Source of the DNA: Diacronema lutheri
Lineage: Eukaryota; Haptophyta; Pavlovophyceae; Pavlovales; Pavlovaceae
Direction: 5' to 3'
NCBI GenBank assembly: GCA_019448385.1
Contig: JAGTXO010000041.1
Span: 186,001-250,000 of the forward strand
DNA: 64,000 nucleotides
Position numbers and translations under genes: made by a program. Position 1 is the stretch's first letter. Each line of letters opens with the position of its first letter. Below, piece after piece: positions 40,508-51,417 of this stretch. The notes beneath the pieces were generated by a model, which made no database searches, was not told the DNA's origin, and saw nothing but the letters and a program-made list of their open reading frames with translations.

Positions 40508-41353
40508 TCACATGGCCACCGCCGCGCTCACGCCGCTGCGCGCCACTGCGAAAGAGACGGCCGAGGCGGAGAAGCTCAACGTTGACGGTCGCGCGCCGAG
40601 CATAGACCATCCGCTCGCACCGTTGGCAAAGCCGCGCGTCTCGTTCCGCGCGTGGCTCGTCATGCCAGGAGCAACTTCCTGGATGCGCGCGCGGTGCACG
40701 CTGTACAGCCGCGTGGCGGGCAGGCTGCCCAGACCCGATGCGCGCGCGTTTGTGAGCGCGCTGCGCGTGTCGGCCGAGTGCCGATCGAACAGCAAAGCAG
40801 GCGGCCCCGCAATGTTGGCCATGTCTGCCCGCGAGAGCGGCGCATAGCGCACAGGTGAGGGCGTCGAGACGGGCTCCTTCTTGAGCGGCGCAACGCGCTC
40901 GGAGACGCGCGACGGCTGGCCGAGCTCCGACGTCGCGCGCATGTGCGCGCTGCGCGCCTCGCCAAGGGGACTCAATTTGGGAGGCATGCCCGCCACATCA
41001 AACGACGTTGGCAGGTGGTAATCGTACGCGCCTGGTCCTGGGCGTGGCGCCACCCTGTCCTGGTGCGTGACCGCGAAGCGCACGCCAGACGTCGACGTCG
41101 AGATGCCCCTGATGGGAAAGCTTGAGAGGCTAGAGGCGGAAGTGTTCGTGATCGGCTTGTCGAGCACGAACGATGTGCCTGGAAAGTGGAAGACGGGGTG
41201 CTGCTCCCCCCTGCCGAATGGCACGGGCCCTGGTGGCGCCGGCATGAGGCGCGCGAGCGCGGCTCCCGGCATCGCAGTTTCACGGCGCAAGTGCACCTGA
41301 AACGATTGTACCGGAGTCTGGTGACCACCGGACTTCGGCGCCATCTTGCCCAT
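40508..41353 (-). CDS. SHIPPO/ODF3-like ciliary microtubule protein
   Basis: 281 aa. It contains a clear SHIPPO (STPGR) motif, APRPGPGAYDYHLP (about 105-118), with weaker Pro-Gly repeats (FHFPGTSFVLDKP; TPSPVRYAPLS). Proteins of this type line ciliary microtubules. The remainder is low-complexity Ser/Ala/Arg. Coordinates give the first ATG, which overlaps the start codon of divergent NDUFA13. A downstream Met at 41272 would leave a 79-bp gap like the other divergent pairs and may be the true start. Confidence 0.6.
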   Translation of the reverse strand: MGKMAPKSGGHQTPVQSFQVHLRRETAMPGAALARLMPAPPGPVPFGRGEQHPVFHFPGTSFVLDKPITNTSASSLSSFPIRGISTSTSGVRFAVTHQDRVAPRPGPGAYDYHLPTSFDVAGMPPKLSPLGEARSAHMRATSELGQPSRVSERVAPLKKEPVSTPSPVRYAPLSRADMANIAGPPALLFDRHSADTRSALTNARASGLGSLPATRLYSVHRARIQEVAPGMTSHARNETRGFANGASGWSMLGARPSTLSFSASAVSFAVARSGVSAAVAM

Positions 41354-41884
41354 GCTCGCTGTGGCGCGGCTCCCCGTGCGCCGCGCGCTCACGCGGCGCA
41401 GCCTGGCCACCAAGCCGGTCTACATCCAGGTGCGCGCGCGCGCTCGAAGAGCGCCATCGTCGGCGCGCAAGAGAGCTCACGCCCGCGCGCCGTTGGCCCT
41501 TGGGGCGCGCGCCGTGCGTGCCCGCGCTGGCAGGATGGCCCGCCGCCCGGCGGCTACCCGGCGATCAAGTACAAGAAGAACATCCCGGACAAGGGCCCGA
41601 GCAACGTGGCGATGCTCGCCGGGTTCGGCGCGTTCCTATCGTACGGCTGGTACTTTACGATTGACTCGATCCACATGCGCAACCGGCTCAAGATTGAGTC
41701 GTACGACACGCGTATGTCGCTGCTCCCCTTCTTGCAGGCGGAAGAGGACCAGCGCTACGTCGAGGTGCTCGCCATCCAAGCGAGCAAGGAGGCCGCGCTG
41801 ATGGCGGACGTGCCTGGCTGGGAGGTGAACAAGCCGACGTTTGACACCATCGAGTGGGTGCGGCCAAAGTCGCTGCCCTACTGA
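41352..41884 (+). CDS. NDUFA13: NADH dehydrogenase subunit GRIM-19 (NDUFA13/B16.6)
   Basis: Exons 41352-41429 and 41534-41884 give 142 aa, the usual family length. The intron (GTGCGC...GGCAG) joins the short basic leader ending YIQ to DGPPPGGYPAIKYKKNIPDK, the diagnostic GRIM-19 start. A single membrane helix follows (AMLAGFGAFLSYGWYFTI), then RNRLKIESYDTRMSLLPFLQ and AEEDQRYV. This accessory subunit of mitochondrial complex I is anchored in the inner membrane. The start is fixed because no other Met exists in exon 1. Confidence 0.93.
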
Positions 41885-42001
41885 GCGGCGGCCGGCCGGC
41901 CCCCATACGTGGGTGACCCCTCTCAAGCACCGCGCTGCAATCCTGAACTTGTTTTGCAAAGCGCCTGACAACAGTTGCACCTCACGCCACCCTCCCGGAC
42001 A

Positions 42002-43135
42002 TCAGCTCGGCAGGGAGGGAGGCAGGTCGATGGCCGGCAGCCGCTTCATCGGATTGCCGCCCGCCTCAATCGGCGACGCGGCAATCGCGGCCAGCGGCGA
42101 ATGTTGGGTGCTGCGCGGCGCGGCCGACGCGTCGATCGCGATCGCACTCGGCGTCGAGGGCACGGTCGCGCCCTCGCCCGGCTGCGACGGCCGTCCCTTG
42201 GCGCCGACGTCTGTCGCGACGACGTGCTCCGGCGGAGGCGCCTGCTTGGCCGGGTGTGGCACGGGCTGCATCTCGACCTGCGCGTGCGGCGGCGGCGGCT
42301 GCGGCGCGGCGGCGGGCGCGGGCGGCGCGCTGCCACCACCGGCCGCCGCCGCCGCCGCCGCGTCCGCCGCGTCCTTGTCCGCGCGCTCCTTGTCGCGCTG
42401 CGCCTTGCGCTCCTCGATGCGCTTCTTGCGCTCGGTGCGCTCGAGCTCCTCGAGGCGTTTCTTCTCGGCGACGTCCTTGTCGACGCGCGCGTGCAGCGCG
42501 GGGTAGTCGCTCGCGACGACGCTGCCGAGCCATTTGAACGCCTTGAACGTGCGCGCGTCGTCGAGCTTCGCGGCGGTGACCGCGTGCACCTGGTGCGGCG
42601 ACGCGCGTACGTCAGGCAGCTCGAGACGCGCGGCGAGCTCCGCAGCGGGGAGGGCGCCAGGGAGATCGAGCTTGTTTGCGAGCACGAGCACCGGCTTGCC
42701 CGCCACGTGCGCGTTGCGCAGCGTCGCGTGCAGCACCTCCTTTGCCTCGTCGAGCCGCGCGCTGTCGGCCGCGTCGACGACAAAGACGATCGCGTGCACC
42801 TCATCGAGGTACGAAGGCCAGTTGACGCGCCCAAGCCTGGAGCCGCCGAGATCGTACACCGCGCACGCGTATCCAGAAATCTGCAGCGACGACTCTTCGA
42901 AGCCGAGCGTCGGGCGCGCGACGAACGCGGCCTCCTCGGCCGTCGAGGTAACGGTCGCCATCCGCATCCGCGGGTCGTGCCGGCGCTTGCCGTGCGCGGC
43001 GCGCTGCGAGGCGACTTTGAGCGTGTGCAGCAGCGTGGTTTTGCCCGCGCTGTCCAAGCCCAGCAGCACGATCGTCATCCGCTTCTCCTGCTTCTTGCGC
43101 ACCGACTTGTACGCGTTGTTGAGGAGCCCAAACAT
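42002..43135 (-). CDS. ARL13B: ARL13B-like ciliary small GTPase
   Basis: 377 aa. The GTPase domain (about 18-200) has the P-loop GLDSAGKTT, the ARL13-type DLGG in place of the usual DxGGQ, and NKLD. An insertion after the P-loop (about 35-65) lengthens switch 1. As in ARL13B, a charged coiled coil follows directly ([20 protein letters not shown] onward), then a Pro-rich tail. ARL13B lies in the ciliary membrane and acts as exchange factor for ARL3. Its presence implies the organism makes cilia. The start is fixed by [18 protein letters not shown], and it is divergent from PEX6. Confidence 0.88.
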   Translation of the reverse strand: MFGLLNNAYKSVRKKQEKRMTIVLLGLDSAGKTTLLHTLKVASQRAAHGKRRHDPRMRMATVTSTAEEAAFVARPTLGFEESSLQISGYACAVYDLGGSRLGRVNWPSYLDEVHAIVFVVDAADSARLDEAKEVLHATLRNAHVAGKPVLVLANKLDLPGALPAAELAARLELPDVRASPHQVHAVTAAKLDDARTFKAFKWLGSVVASDYPALHARVDKDVAEKKRLEELERTERKKRIEERKAQRDKERADKDAADAAAAAAAGGGSAPPAPAAAPQPPPPHAQVEMQPVPHPAKQAPPPEHVVATDVGAKGRPSQPGEGATVPSTPSAIAIDASAAPRSTQHSPLAAIAASPIEAGGNPMKRLPAIDLPPSLPS

Positions 43136-46115
43136 GGCGCGGGGAACGGTTTTCGACTTTCGAGAAAGGCCGGGCGCCGAAAATGGCCCGACGGGCAAGC
43201 CGACCATGCCCGTCGACCTCCGCTGGGCGCGGCTGAGCAGGCCGCCGTGGGGCGGTGGGTTCGATCGTCGCAAGGAGCGGTGGGCGGCGGCGGGCGCGTC
43301 GGCAGAGACGCTCTCGCGCCTCGGCCTCCCACCCGCCGGCGGCCTCGTGTCCATCAATGCGCTCGGCCGCGAACGAGTCGCGTGGCTCCACGGGCTCGCC
43401 GAGCCGCGTGGCGCGCACGCTTGCGCGGGCGTGCATCCGCTGTTGCCGGGAACGGTCTACCTGAGCCCGCTGCTCGCACACAACCTCGCCGTTGCCGACG
43501 CCTCGCCTCCCACCGTCTGCGCGCGCGCCCTTGCGCACGCGGAGCTGCCGCCCGCCGCGGCGCGGGTCGTGCTCGCGCGCGTGCGCACGCCGTTTGCGCT
43601 CGCGCCATCGGCGGCGGCCGCACGCGAGTCGGCGCGCGCGCTGCGCGCGCACTTTAGCGGGGCGTCTCGCACGCTCGGGCAGGGCGACCTGCTCGCCGTG
43701 CGCAGTCGCGCACCGCGCATCGACGCGCGGGAGGATGGCGACAGCGACGACGATGACGATAGCGACGACGACCGCGACGAGCTGGGCGACGATCGCGCGC
43801 GCCGCGGCTCGGACGCGCAGAGCTGCGCCGGCGTGGGCGCGGCCAACGGCGACGAGAGTGCCTGGCGCGTGCGTGCGCCCGTCCAGTGGCAGCTATACGT
43901 GGTAACGCGCATCGACCCAGGCGCGCATGCCGCGGCGGGCGGCGATGGCGGCGGCAGGTGGGGCAGTGGCGATGGCGGCGCGACGCCGGGCGCGCGGCTT
44001 GTTGGAGCGTCGGACACCTCGCTCACTGTGGCGGTCGGTGAGACGACGCTGCTCGAGCACGGCTCGGCCCAGTCGGCACTGCCGCCCGGCCTTGCGCGCT
44101 ATCTGCGCGCGCTCGGCGGCGACGGCGAGGCGCGCGCGGCGGCGGAGGGCTCGCTGCCGAGCGCGCTCGAGCCGGCGCTCTCGGCGCTGTGCGAGCACCT
44201 CGCGCTTGCGCTCGCGCCGCCGCTCGCGCTGCCGCCGCGCGCGCGCGCTGCTGCCGGCGCGCTGCGCGCGCGCGGCGGCGCGCTCGGCGCATGCAGCGCG
44301 CTGCTCGCGGGCGGGCGCGGCTCGGGCAAGCGCGCGCTCGCGCTCGAGGCGGCGCACGCGTGCGGCGCGCACGTGCTCGAGCTCAACTGCTACGCGCTCA
44401 TCCTCTCCGCCACACCGCCGTCCGCGGACGGCGCCGGCGCGCCGCCGCCCCTCGCGCCCGCGGCGGCGGAGCTGCGCCGCGCCTTTGAGGAGGCCGCCGC
44501 GTGCGCGCCTGCGCTGCTGCTGCTGCGCCGCGTGGAGGCGCTCATGCTCGCGCCGCATCCGGGCGGCGGGCTTCGCCTCGTCGACGGCGCCGCCTCCGGC
44601 GCGCCGCAGCCGCTGCTCGACGCGCTGCTCGCCGCTGCCGCGTTCGGCGCGTGCGGGTCGCCCGCGCCCGCCGCGCAGCCCGCCGGCGGCGCGGGCGTCG
44701 TCGTCGTCGGCACGACGCAGCGCTTGGCCGAGCTGCCTGCCGCGTTGCGCAGCCTCTTTGTGCACGAGCTCGTTATCAACGCGCCGCCCGCCTCCGCGCC
44801 GCACTCGTCCGATGCGCGTGCGCTCGGCGCGCTGCGCGCGCGCGCGGCGGGGTGCGGCGTCGAGCTCTCGCGCCGCGCGGAGGGCGCGCTGCTCGCCGCG
44901 TCGGGGGGCGCGAGCTACGCGGAGGCGCGCGCGCTGCTCGCTGATGCCGCTCTCGCGTCGCTCGTGCTCGCGCTGGAGCGCGCGCGCGTGCGCCCGCCGA
45001 CGGACGCGCGCACGCCGCCTGCGCGCGGTGCGCCCGCGCGCGTCGGCGCGCGCGCGGCGGCGCGGGCGGTGATGTGGCGCGAGGCGCAGCGCGCGCGGGC
45101 GGGCGCGCGCTCGGGCGCCGCGCCGGTTCCACGCGTGCCGTGCGTGCGCTGGTCCGACGTCGGCGGGCAGGAGGAGGCGAAGCGCAGCCTCGTCGAGAGC
45201 GTCCTCCTGCCCCTGCGCAGGCCCGAGCTCTTCTCTCGAGGGCGAGCGCTGAGGAGGCGGTCGGGCGTGCTGCTGTACGGCCCGCCAGGCACGGGCAAGA
45301 CGCTGCTCGCCAAGGCGGCGTGCACCGAGTGCGCCCTCCGCTTCCTCGCCGTGAAGGGCCCCGAGCTGCTCGACCCGTACGTGGGCCAATCGGAGGCGAA
45401 TGTGCGCTCGCTCTTCGAAGCCGCGCGCGCGGCCGCGCCGTCCCTCGTCTTCTTCGACGAGATTGACGCGCTCGCGCCGCGCAGGGGGCACGCGGCGGAC
45501 GGCGGCGGCGTGATGGACCGCGTCGTCGCGCAGCTCTGCGCCGAGCTCGACGGGGCGGTGGGCAGCGGTGACGATGGCGTGGCCGACGCGACCGGCGCGC
45601 CAACGCGACCGATCGTCTTCGTGCTCGGCGCGACCAACCGCGCGGACCTGCTCGACCCGGCGCTGCTGCGGCCCGGTCGCTTCGATCAGCTCGTCTTCAT
45701 CCCGCCGTGCGGCTCTAGGACGCAGCACGCCGCCGTGCTCCGCGCGCTCACGCGCCGGCTTCCACTCGGCCCCGACGTGCGTCTGGACGAGCTCGCCAGC
45801 CGGCTGCCTCCCGTCCTCACCGGTGCTGACCTGTACGCGCTGTGCGCCGACGCGCTCGGCGCGGCGACGCGCGAGCTGCTCGACGCCGAGCCCACGCCCG
45901 CGCCCGCTAGCCGCGCGAGCGGCTGCGCACGCGCCGAGCCGCCGGCCGCGTGCCCCGTCGTGCGGCTGGCGCACTTTGAACTCGCGCTCCGCGGCTTTTG
46001 CCCCGCGCTCTCACCGGACGACCTCGCGCGCTACCACGCGCACGCGGCGTCGTCGGCCGCCGCGCGGCCGACGACTCACGACGGCGCCGCCGGCTCGCGC
46101 CTGGCGCTCAAGTGA
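43134..46115 (+). CDS. PEX6: Peroxin-6 AAA ATPase
   Basis: 993 aa from the first ATG, or 969 from 43206. The N-domain region is followed by a degenerate D1 ATPase ([20 protein letters not shown]; no acidic Walker B) and a canonical D2: [20 protein letters not shown], Walker A GPPGTGKT (about 716-723), Walker [13 protein letters not shown] (about 770) and the second region of homology [17 protein letters not shown]. An inactive D1 and active D2 are typical of PEX6, which with PEX1 extracts the import receptor PEX5 from peroxisomes. An acidic Asp/Ser tract (about 202-222) is unusual. The 43134 ATG overlaps the ARL13B start, and 43206 leaves 70 bp. Confidence 0.92.
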   Translation: MARGTVFDFRERPGAENGPTGKPTMPVDLRWARLSRPPWGGGFDRRKERWAAAGASAETLSRLGLPPAGGLVSINALGRERVAWLHGLAEPRGAHACAGVHPLLPGTVYLSPLLAHNLAVADASPPTVCARALAHAELPPAAARVVLARVRTPFALAPSAAAARESARALRAHFSGASRTLGQGDLLAVRSRAPRIDAREDGDSDDDDDSDDDRDELGDDRARRGSDAQSCAGVGAANGDESAWRVRAPVQWQLYVVTRIDPGAHAAAGGDGGGRWGSGDGGATPGARLVGASDTSLTVAVGETTLLEHGSAQSALPPGLARYLRALGGDGEARAAAEGSLPSALEPALSALCEHLALALAPPLALPPRARAAAGALRARGGALGACSALLAGGRGSGKRALALEAAHACGAHVLELNCYALILSATPPSADGAGAPPPLAPAAAELRRAFEEAAACAPALLLLRRVEALMLAPHPGGGLRLVDGAASGAPQPLLDALLAAAAFGACGSPAPAAQPAGGAGVVVVGTTQRLAELPAALRSLFVHELVINAPPASAPHSSDARALGALRARAAGCGVELSRRAEGALLAASGGASYAEARALLADAALASLVLALERARVRPPTDARTPPARGAPARVGARAAARAVMWREAQRARAGARSGAAPVPRVPCVRWSDVGGQEEAKRSLVESVLLPLRRPELFSRGRALRRRSGVLLYGPPGTGKTLLAKAACTECALRFLAVKGPELLDPYVGQSEANVRSLFEAARAAAPSLVFFDEIDALAPRRGHAADGGGVMDRVVAQLCAELDGAVGSGDDGVADATGAPTRPIVFVLGATNRADLLDPALLRPGRFDQLVFIPPCGSRTQHAAVLRALTRRLPLGPDVRLDELASRLPPVLTGADLYALCADALGAATRELLDAEPTPAPASRASGCARAEPPAACPVVRLAHFELALRGFCPALSPDDLARYHAHAASSAAARPTTHDGAAGSRLALK

Positions 46116-46190
46116 CGCGTGCGCACAGTGACGCGCACGCACAGTGACGCGTGCGCACAGTGACGCGTGCGCACAGTGACGCGCGCGTGC
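46112..46190. repeat. Five tandem 16-bp repeats beginning at the PEX6 stop
   Basis: The unit is GTGACGCGTGCGCACA, with small variants in copies 2 and 5. The first copy overlaps the PEX6 TGA, so the array forms the start of its 3' UTR. Confidence 0.85.
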
Positions 46191-46258
46191 GCTGTGAGCA
46201 CGGGAAGATCGTGAGCATCGCTGCGCGCACATCGAGCTCGGCCCGACATGCCAAGCTG

Positions 46259-48626
46259 TCACACAGCGCTCGATGTGCGCGCGGTGCCAGCCTTCGCCTT
46301 CCCGCCAAAAAGCTTTTTCAACGCCGAGCCCACACCGCCGGCCGCCCTCACCTTGCTCACGGCAGGCGGCCGGCCGGTCGTGGCCGTGCCGGCTGGCGCG
46401 CTCTGCGCTCCGGCTGCGCCACTCGACGCCGCACCGCCGCCGCCCTTGCCCGCCGCGGCGTCGCGCGTGGCTGCCTCCGCGGCCGCAAAGTTTGGCGAGA
46501 TGCCGCAGGTGGCCGCGATCTCTCTCAGCGCCTCGTTCAGCCTGCTCACCGGCTGCTCGGCGAGCGCGCCCGACGCCGCGAGCTCGAGCATGGCGCCGAC
46601 GAGCGCGCGCACGCTCCCGGTGGAGATGCGCGAGGCAGGCGCGTAGAACATGGCTTGCTTGCTCTTCGAGTAGTCGGCCATGTCCGTGCGGTTCGCTGAG
46701 AGGATGAGCAGCACCTCGTCACGTGCGAGCGTGTAGTCACCCATCTGTCGGCTCTTGGGAAGGCCGTCGTTCGCGCTCAAGGTGACGAATGCGCAAGGCA
46801 TCCCACCGTCGGTGAGCGTCACGCTGATCTCGCGCCCCTCGAGCGTGAGCGACGGGTAGCATGCGCCGGCCGTCTCGCTGATCGCGACCATCACCTTCCA
46901 CGCGCATTCGCCCGGGCGCGCCGCGCAGTCGATTGGCTTGAGCACGAGGCTGCGCTCGACGAGCTGCGCAAACGGGAGCGGAGCGCTCAGCGTAACGGCC
47001 ATCTTGTGCCCCGACGGCACCTCGGGCAGCTCGACGCCGTCGATCGTGCACGGCGAGCTGGAGAGGCCGGCGTCGCTGAGGATCATTCGCTTGACGACGG
47101 CAAAGTCGGAGCGCATGAAGGCCTTGAGCGCGTACGGCGCGTCCGGCTCGGGCGCGGGCGTGGTCGGGTGCTCGCCCAAGTTGACGACGAGGTTCTCGAA
47201 GACGCCCGGGTCAAACTTGCGCTCGTCGGCGTACGCGTACGCGAGCTCGGAGGCGAGGAGGAGGAAGGCGGCGTAGTGTGCGCTCACCGAGAAGTCGCGC
47301 GGCAGCTTGGCGCTCCGCGCGTGCGCGTCGAGCAGCGCGCGCACGGCCGGGTGGCGGCCGCGCAGCGGCGTGCGCACCCTGGCGACAGGCGACGCTCCGG
47401 GCGACGTGTCGGGCTCGATCGTCCAGTATGAGTCGACGAGCGCGGCCTGCTCGTCCTCGGGCATCGCAAAGTCGGCCTGCTCGTGCGACTCGTCGAGAAC
47501 CTTGTCTGCAGGCGACAGCTTTGCGCTGAAGTAGCCGCCAAGCCACGCGCACAGCCCGGGGTACGCACGATCGAGGATTGTATAGCCGCGCGTGGTGATC
47601 AGCTGGAAGAGGAAGCCCTGCTTGCGCAGATGGCCGCAGTAGCTGCCGATGGCCTCTGCGTCGCGCGAGAGCAGCGCCTCGAGCCAGAGAGAGTACATGT
47701 GCATCCCGAGGCTGCGCGAGTTCACCGAGTGCACGCGCGTTCCGAAGCGCCGGCGCGCGCGGAGAGGGCGGCTTAGGCGGGTGCATCCCGAGGCTCAGGC
47801 GGGTGCATCCCGAGGCTCTGGCGGGTGCACGCGGAGAGGGCGGCTCAGGCGGGTGCATCCCGAGGCTCAGGCGGGTGCATCCCGAGGCTCTGGCGGGTGC
47901 ACGCGCGCGCGTTCGCGGCAGACGCGCGCGCTCGATGCGCTCGGCGACACGTGGTCACGGCGCGCACCCTGTCTCCGGCGACCAGGGCGCCTCAATGAGC
48001 AGCGCGATGCTCATGTGCGTCAAGCGCGTGAGCTGCACGTACGTGGCCAGCGTCACGTTCGGGTTGGTGAGCACAGCCGACTGGCGGCGGTGGGTGGGAG
48101 TGACGGGCGGAGAAGCAAAGGATGAGGCGCAAGGGATTGGGAGGTGGGCGCGCACCTTCTCCGCTGCGTCGCGCGCGCGCACCTTCTCCGCTGCGATCCA
48201 CAGGCGCGTCTGGAAGTCGAGGGACGGGACGCTCAAGCCCGGCCACACCTCGACCACGTCGACGACGATGACGGTGCAGCGCTGGTAGAGCGTGCGGCTG
48301 CTCTGGATGTGACGCATCAGCTCGTCCTTGTCCTCTGCGAATTGGGGCACCGTCGTGTAATCGCACCACGCCCACTGGAAGCCGAGCGCGCGCGCGCGCT
48401 CGATGAAGCGCACCACCTTGGGCGACGTGACCGAGCGCATCTCGTCCAGGCTGCTGCCCTTGAGCATGTCCCACCGCCACGAGAGGATGGCAATCGACGC
48501 GTCCATCGTGCGCGGCCCTTCAGCTGAGCTGATCTTGACGCACGCCGGGTTGATCTCGTTGATCTGCGCGAGCTCGGCCGCCGAGCCCGGGTGCGAGAGC
48601 AGCAGCACGTTCACCGTGTCCATCAT
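46259..48626 (-). CDS. HET-domain-like protein, three exons
   Basis: Exons 48626-48183, 48080-47968 and 47711-46259 give 669 aa. The N-terminus resembles the HET/NTPase-less signalling domain, with ASIAILSWRWD (about 43-53), an AxxxGFQWAWCDYTTVPQ block (about 82-100) and a helical Trp-rich end. Exon 3 encodes an unrecognised helical region (about 190-420) and a second globular part with VLLILSANRTDMADYSKS, then a low-complexity tail ending in a basic segment. Intron 1 has two donors 27 bp apart (48182 or 48155). Intron 2 (47712-47967) contains a minisatellite. HET-like proteins mediate self/non-self responses in fungi; the role here is unknown. Confidence 0.6.
47771..47910. repeat. 22-bp minisatellite in intron 2 of the HET-like gene
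   Basis: Units read GGCGGGTGCATCCCGAGGCTC, with diverged CGGAGAGGG spacers that create a higher-order repeat of about 72 bp. The core GTGCATCCCGAGG is identical to the start of exon 3 (around 47700-47711), so the array is derived from the intron/exon junction. Confidence 0.8.
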
Positions 48627-48943
48627 CGCCTGCTCGTCTGCACGTCATCGCCGCGCGCGTGCGTGGCGCGTCGCGCGCGCCGTGAGGCGGGCAGGGGCGA
48701 AGGCAGTGCCGTTCAGGCAGGCCGGCTCACCGAGGCGGAGCGACATGGTGTCGGCGTCGGAGAGTACCGATGTCCACGAAACTTCGTGCTTTGCACCAAC
48801 GGGCCATTGACTGTCGACTGATGAGTGATGACTGGGCTGGGCCACTTGCCTTCATCGCTGGGCCTGGGGGCCGACTGCCGACCCAAGGCTGATCATGAAG
48901 GAGGCCAACGAACGATGAACGCGGTCCTCCGCAGGTCCAGACC
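48627..48943. other. Intergenic, no gene seen
   Basis: 317 bp between the HET-like start and the RNB gene stop, both on the minus strand. It is comparatively AT-richer around 48770-48910. It would hold the HET-like promoter and the RNB 3' UTR. Confidence 0.5.
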
Positions 48944-51368
48944 TCACGCCGCTCCGGCGGCGGCGGTTGCGGCGGCGCCTGCGCCGGCAGCGGCGGCATG
49001 CTCGGTGGCAGGCGCGTCGCGCCGCGCGAGTGGGCGTGCGGGCGCGGGCGTGAGCGCGGGCGCGGACGCGAGCTGGAGGCCGAGCATGCCGCGGTGCGCG
49101 TGCACCTTGTGCACGCGCACGCGCAGCCGCTCGCCCGGCGTGCAGTCGCAGTCGCGCAGCCACGTGCGAAGGCCGATCTCGGGGAGCAGCACCATGGTCG
49201 ACAGGCCGACGCCCGGGCCGCCGCCGCGCGGGCCGGTGGCCGTGTCGCGCGCGAGCGCGATCGCGTCGTACTCGCTCTCGCCGTCGCGCGCGCGCTGCGC
49301 GAGGTACTGCAGCGTCCAGAACCGGCTGCTCACGAGCTCGAGCCGGTCGATCTGCGCCGAGCGCGCCAAGACGTGCGCGATGCGCGCGCGCACGTGCGCG
49401 CACGACAAGGGAAGGCCGCGCTCGGCGGCGCGCGCGTCGAGTTGCGCTTCGAGCTCGCCGTTTGGGTCTGCGTCGAGCGCGGCGAGCGAGGCGGCCGCCG
49501 CGGCGAAGCCGTCCGCGTCAAGCGGCGTGCCCTCGAGCGCGCCGCCGCCCGCGCACGCGAGGAGAGCGCGCAGCTGGTGGTGCGCGACAAGATCGAGGGA
49601 ACGGCGGAGGGGCGAGGTGACCTGCGCGTAGGCGCGCAGCCCGAGGGTGGCGTGGCCATCCATCGGCGCGAGCGACGTCGACGCGGCGCGCAGGAGCGGC
49701 AGCACGCCGACGGACATGATGAGCAGCTCCGTTTGGGCGTCGGTGGACGCGTCGGTGCGCGCATTCGGCGGGGACTTGGGCGCGCACAGCTCGCGCAACC
49801 GGCTGAGCGCGAGCTGCTGAGGCTCGTCGGGCTCGGCGGGGAGCGTCTGCGCGCGGAACGCGAGCGGCAGCGCGTGCAGCAGCGCGAGCTCGGCGCACAG
49901 CTCGCCCGCAAGGATCATCAGCTCCTCGACGATGGAAGCCGAGCGCGCGCCCAACGGCGCGACGGACGAGCCGACGCGCACGCGATGGGTGGCGAGGCAC
50001 ACCCTGGCGCTCGGCCGCGGGAGCGAGAGCGTGAGCGCGCCGTGCGTCAGCCGGCGCGCGCGCCGCGCGCGCGCCACGTGCTCGAGCAAGCGCAGCGAGG
50101 CGACGGTGCCTTTTGCGCTGATGGATGAGCCGCTGCTGCCGGCGTCGGCGGCGGCGGCCGCGTCGGAGGCGTCGGCCGCGTGGAGCAGCGTGTCGGCGCC
50201 GGCGTACGTGAGCGCGAGCACGGTTGGCAGCACGCTCTCCTGCAGCCGCATCTGCACCACCGCGCCGCTCGCCTCGTCGATGCGCGCCGAGAGCGTGAGC
50301 GCGCGCCGCGGCTCGGCGGACGGGCCGGCGGTCGGCTCGAGGCCAGTGCCGCCCGGCCCGCGCGCGAGGTGGGCGGGGAGCATGGGCACGCTGCCCTCGG
50401 GCAGGTAGATCGTCTTGGCGCGCGCCGCCGCGAGCGTGTCGAGCTGCGAGAAGGGCGCGATCCGCACGGTCGGGCTCGCGACGTGCACGTGCACCCACAG
50501 GCCGCCATCGTGCGCCCGCTCGACTGAGACGCCATCGTCAATCTCCTCCGCCTCCTCACCGTCGATAGTGAGCACGGGCAGGTGGTGCTCGCCGCACGCG
50601 TTGCTCGCGCCGAAGCCCACTGCGCGCGCGGCGGCCGAGGCCGCGGCGGCCGCGGCGGCGCCGTCGAGCGCCCATGGAGGGAGGGCGGCCAGGATGCCTG
50701 GCGACGCGCGCTCGAGCGCGCCCACCACGTCGCCGTCGGCGGCGGCCGTCGCTCCGTCCACCGCTCCGTTCGCGGCGGCGGCGGCCGTCGCGGCGGCGGC
50801 CGCCTCCTCGCCCGCGCGCGCCGCGCGCAGCACGTGCGAGTTCTGAAAGGGGCCAAGCCTGCCCAGCCTGACAAGCAGCTCGAGGGCGCCAAACGGCCTG
50901 TCCTTGCGTGTGAGCGGCCAGAGCAGCTGTGCGATCAGCGGCGCGTGCGGCACGTAGCCGTCGTCGTATTCGTCGGCGAGCGCGAAGAGCTCGAGCTCGC
51001 GCAGCGCGCGCTCCTCGAGCGCGCCGTCGCCGAACGGCCGGACGGCGGCGGCGGCGCCGAGCGCGCCGTCCGCGCCGCCGTCCGCGTCGGCCGACGGCAA
51101 CTCCACCGCCGCCTCGCCCTCGCCCTCGTCCGCGCCGCTCGCCTGCGCACCGCTCGGCGCCGCCGCGGCGCGCGCGCCGCCCTCCGCCGTGCGCGCGCTC
51201 GCCCTGGCCGCGGCGAGCGCGCGCGCCGCGGCGGCGGTCGCTGGCGCGAGCTCGGGCGAAGCGAGGAGACGGTGTGAGGGGAAGAAGATGGGTAATTTCG
51301 CCGCGGGGCACTGCATGCACTCGCGCAGCAGCACGGCGCCGTCGGCTGTCGTCGTCGGCTCGGCCGCG

Positions 51369-51417
<49 letters not shown>

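Noticed and set aside
46112-47910. Tandem arrays considered as CRISPR-like
   Set aside because: Units are contiguous with no spacers and lie in eukaryotic UTR or intron sequence.
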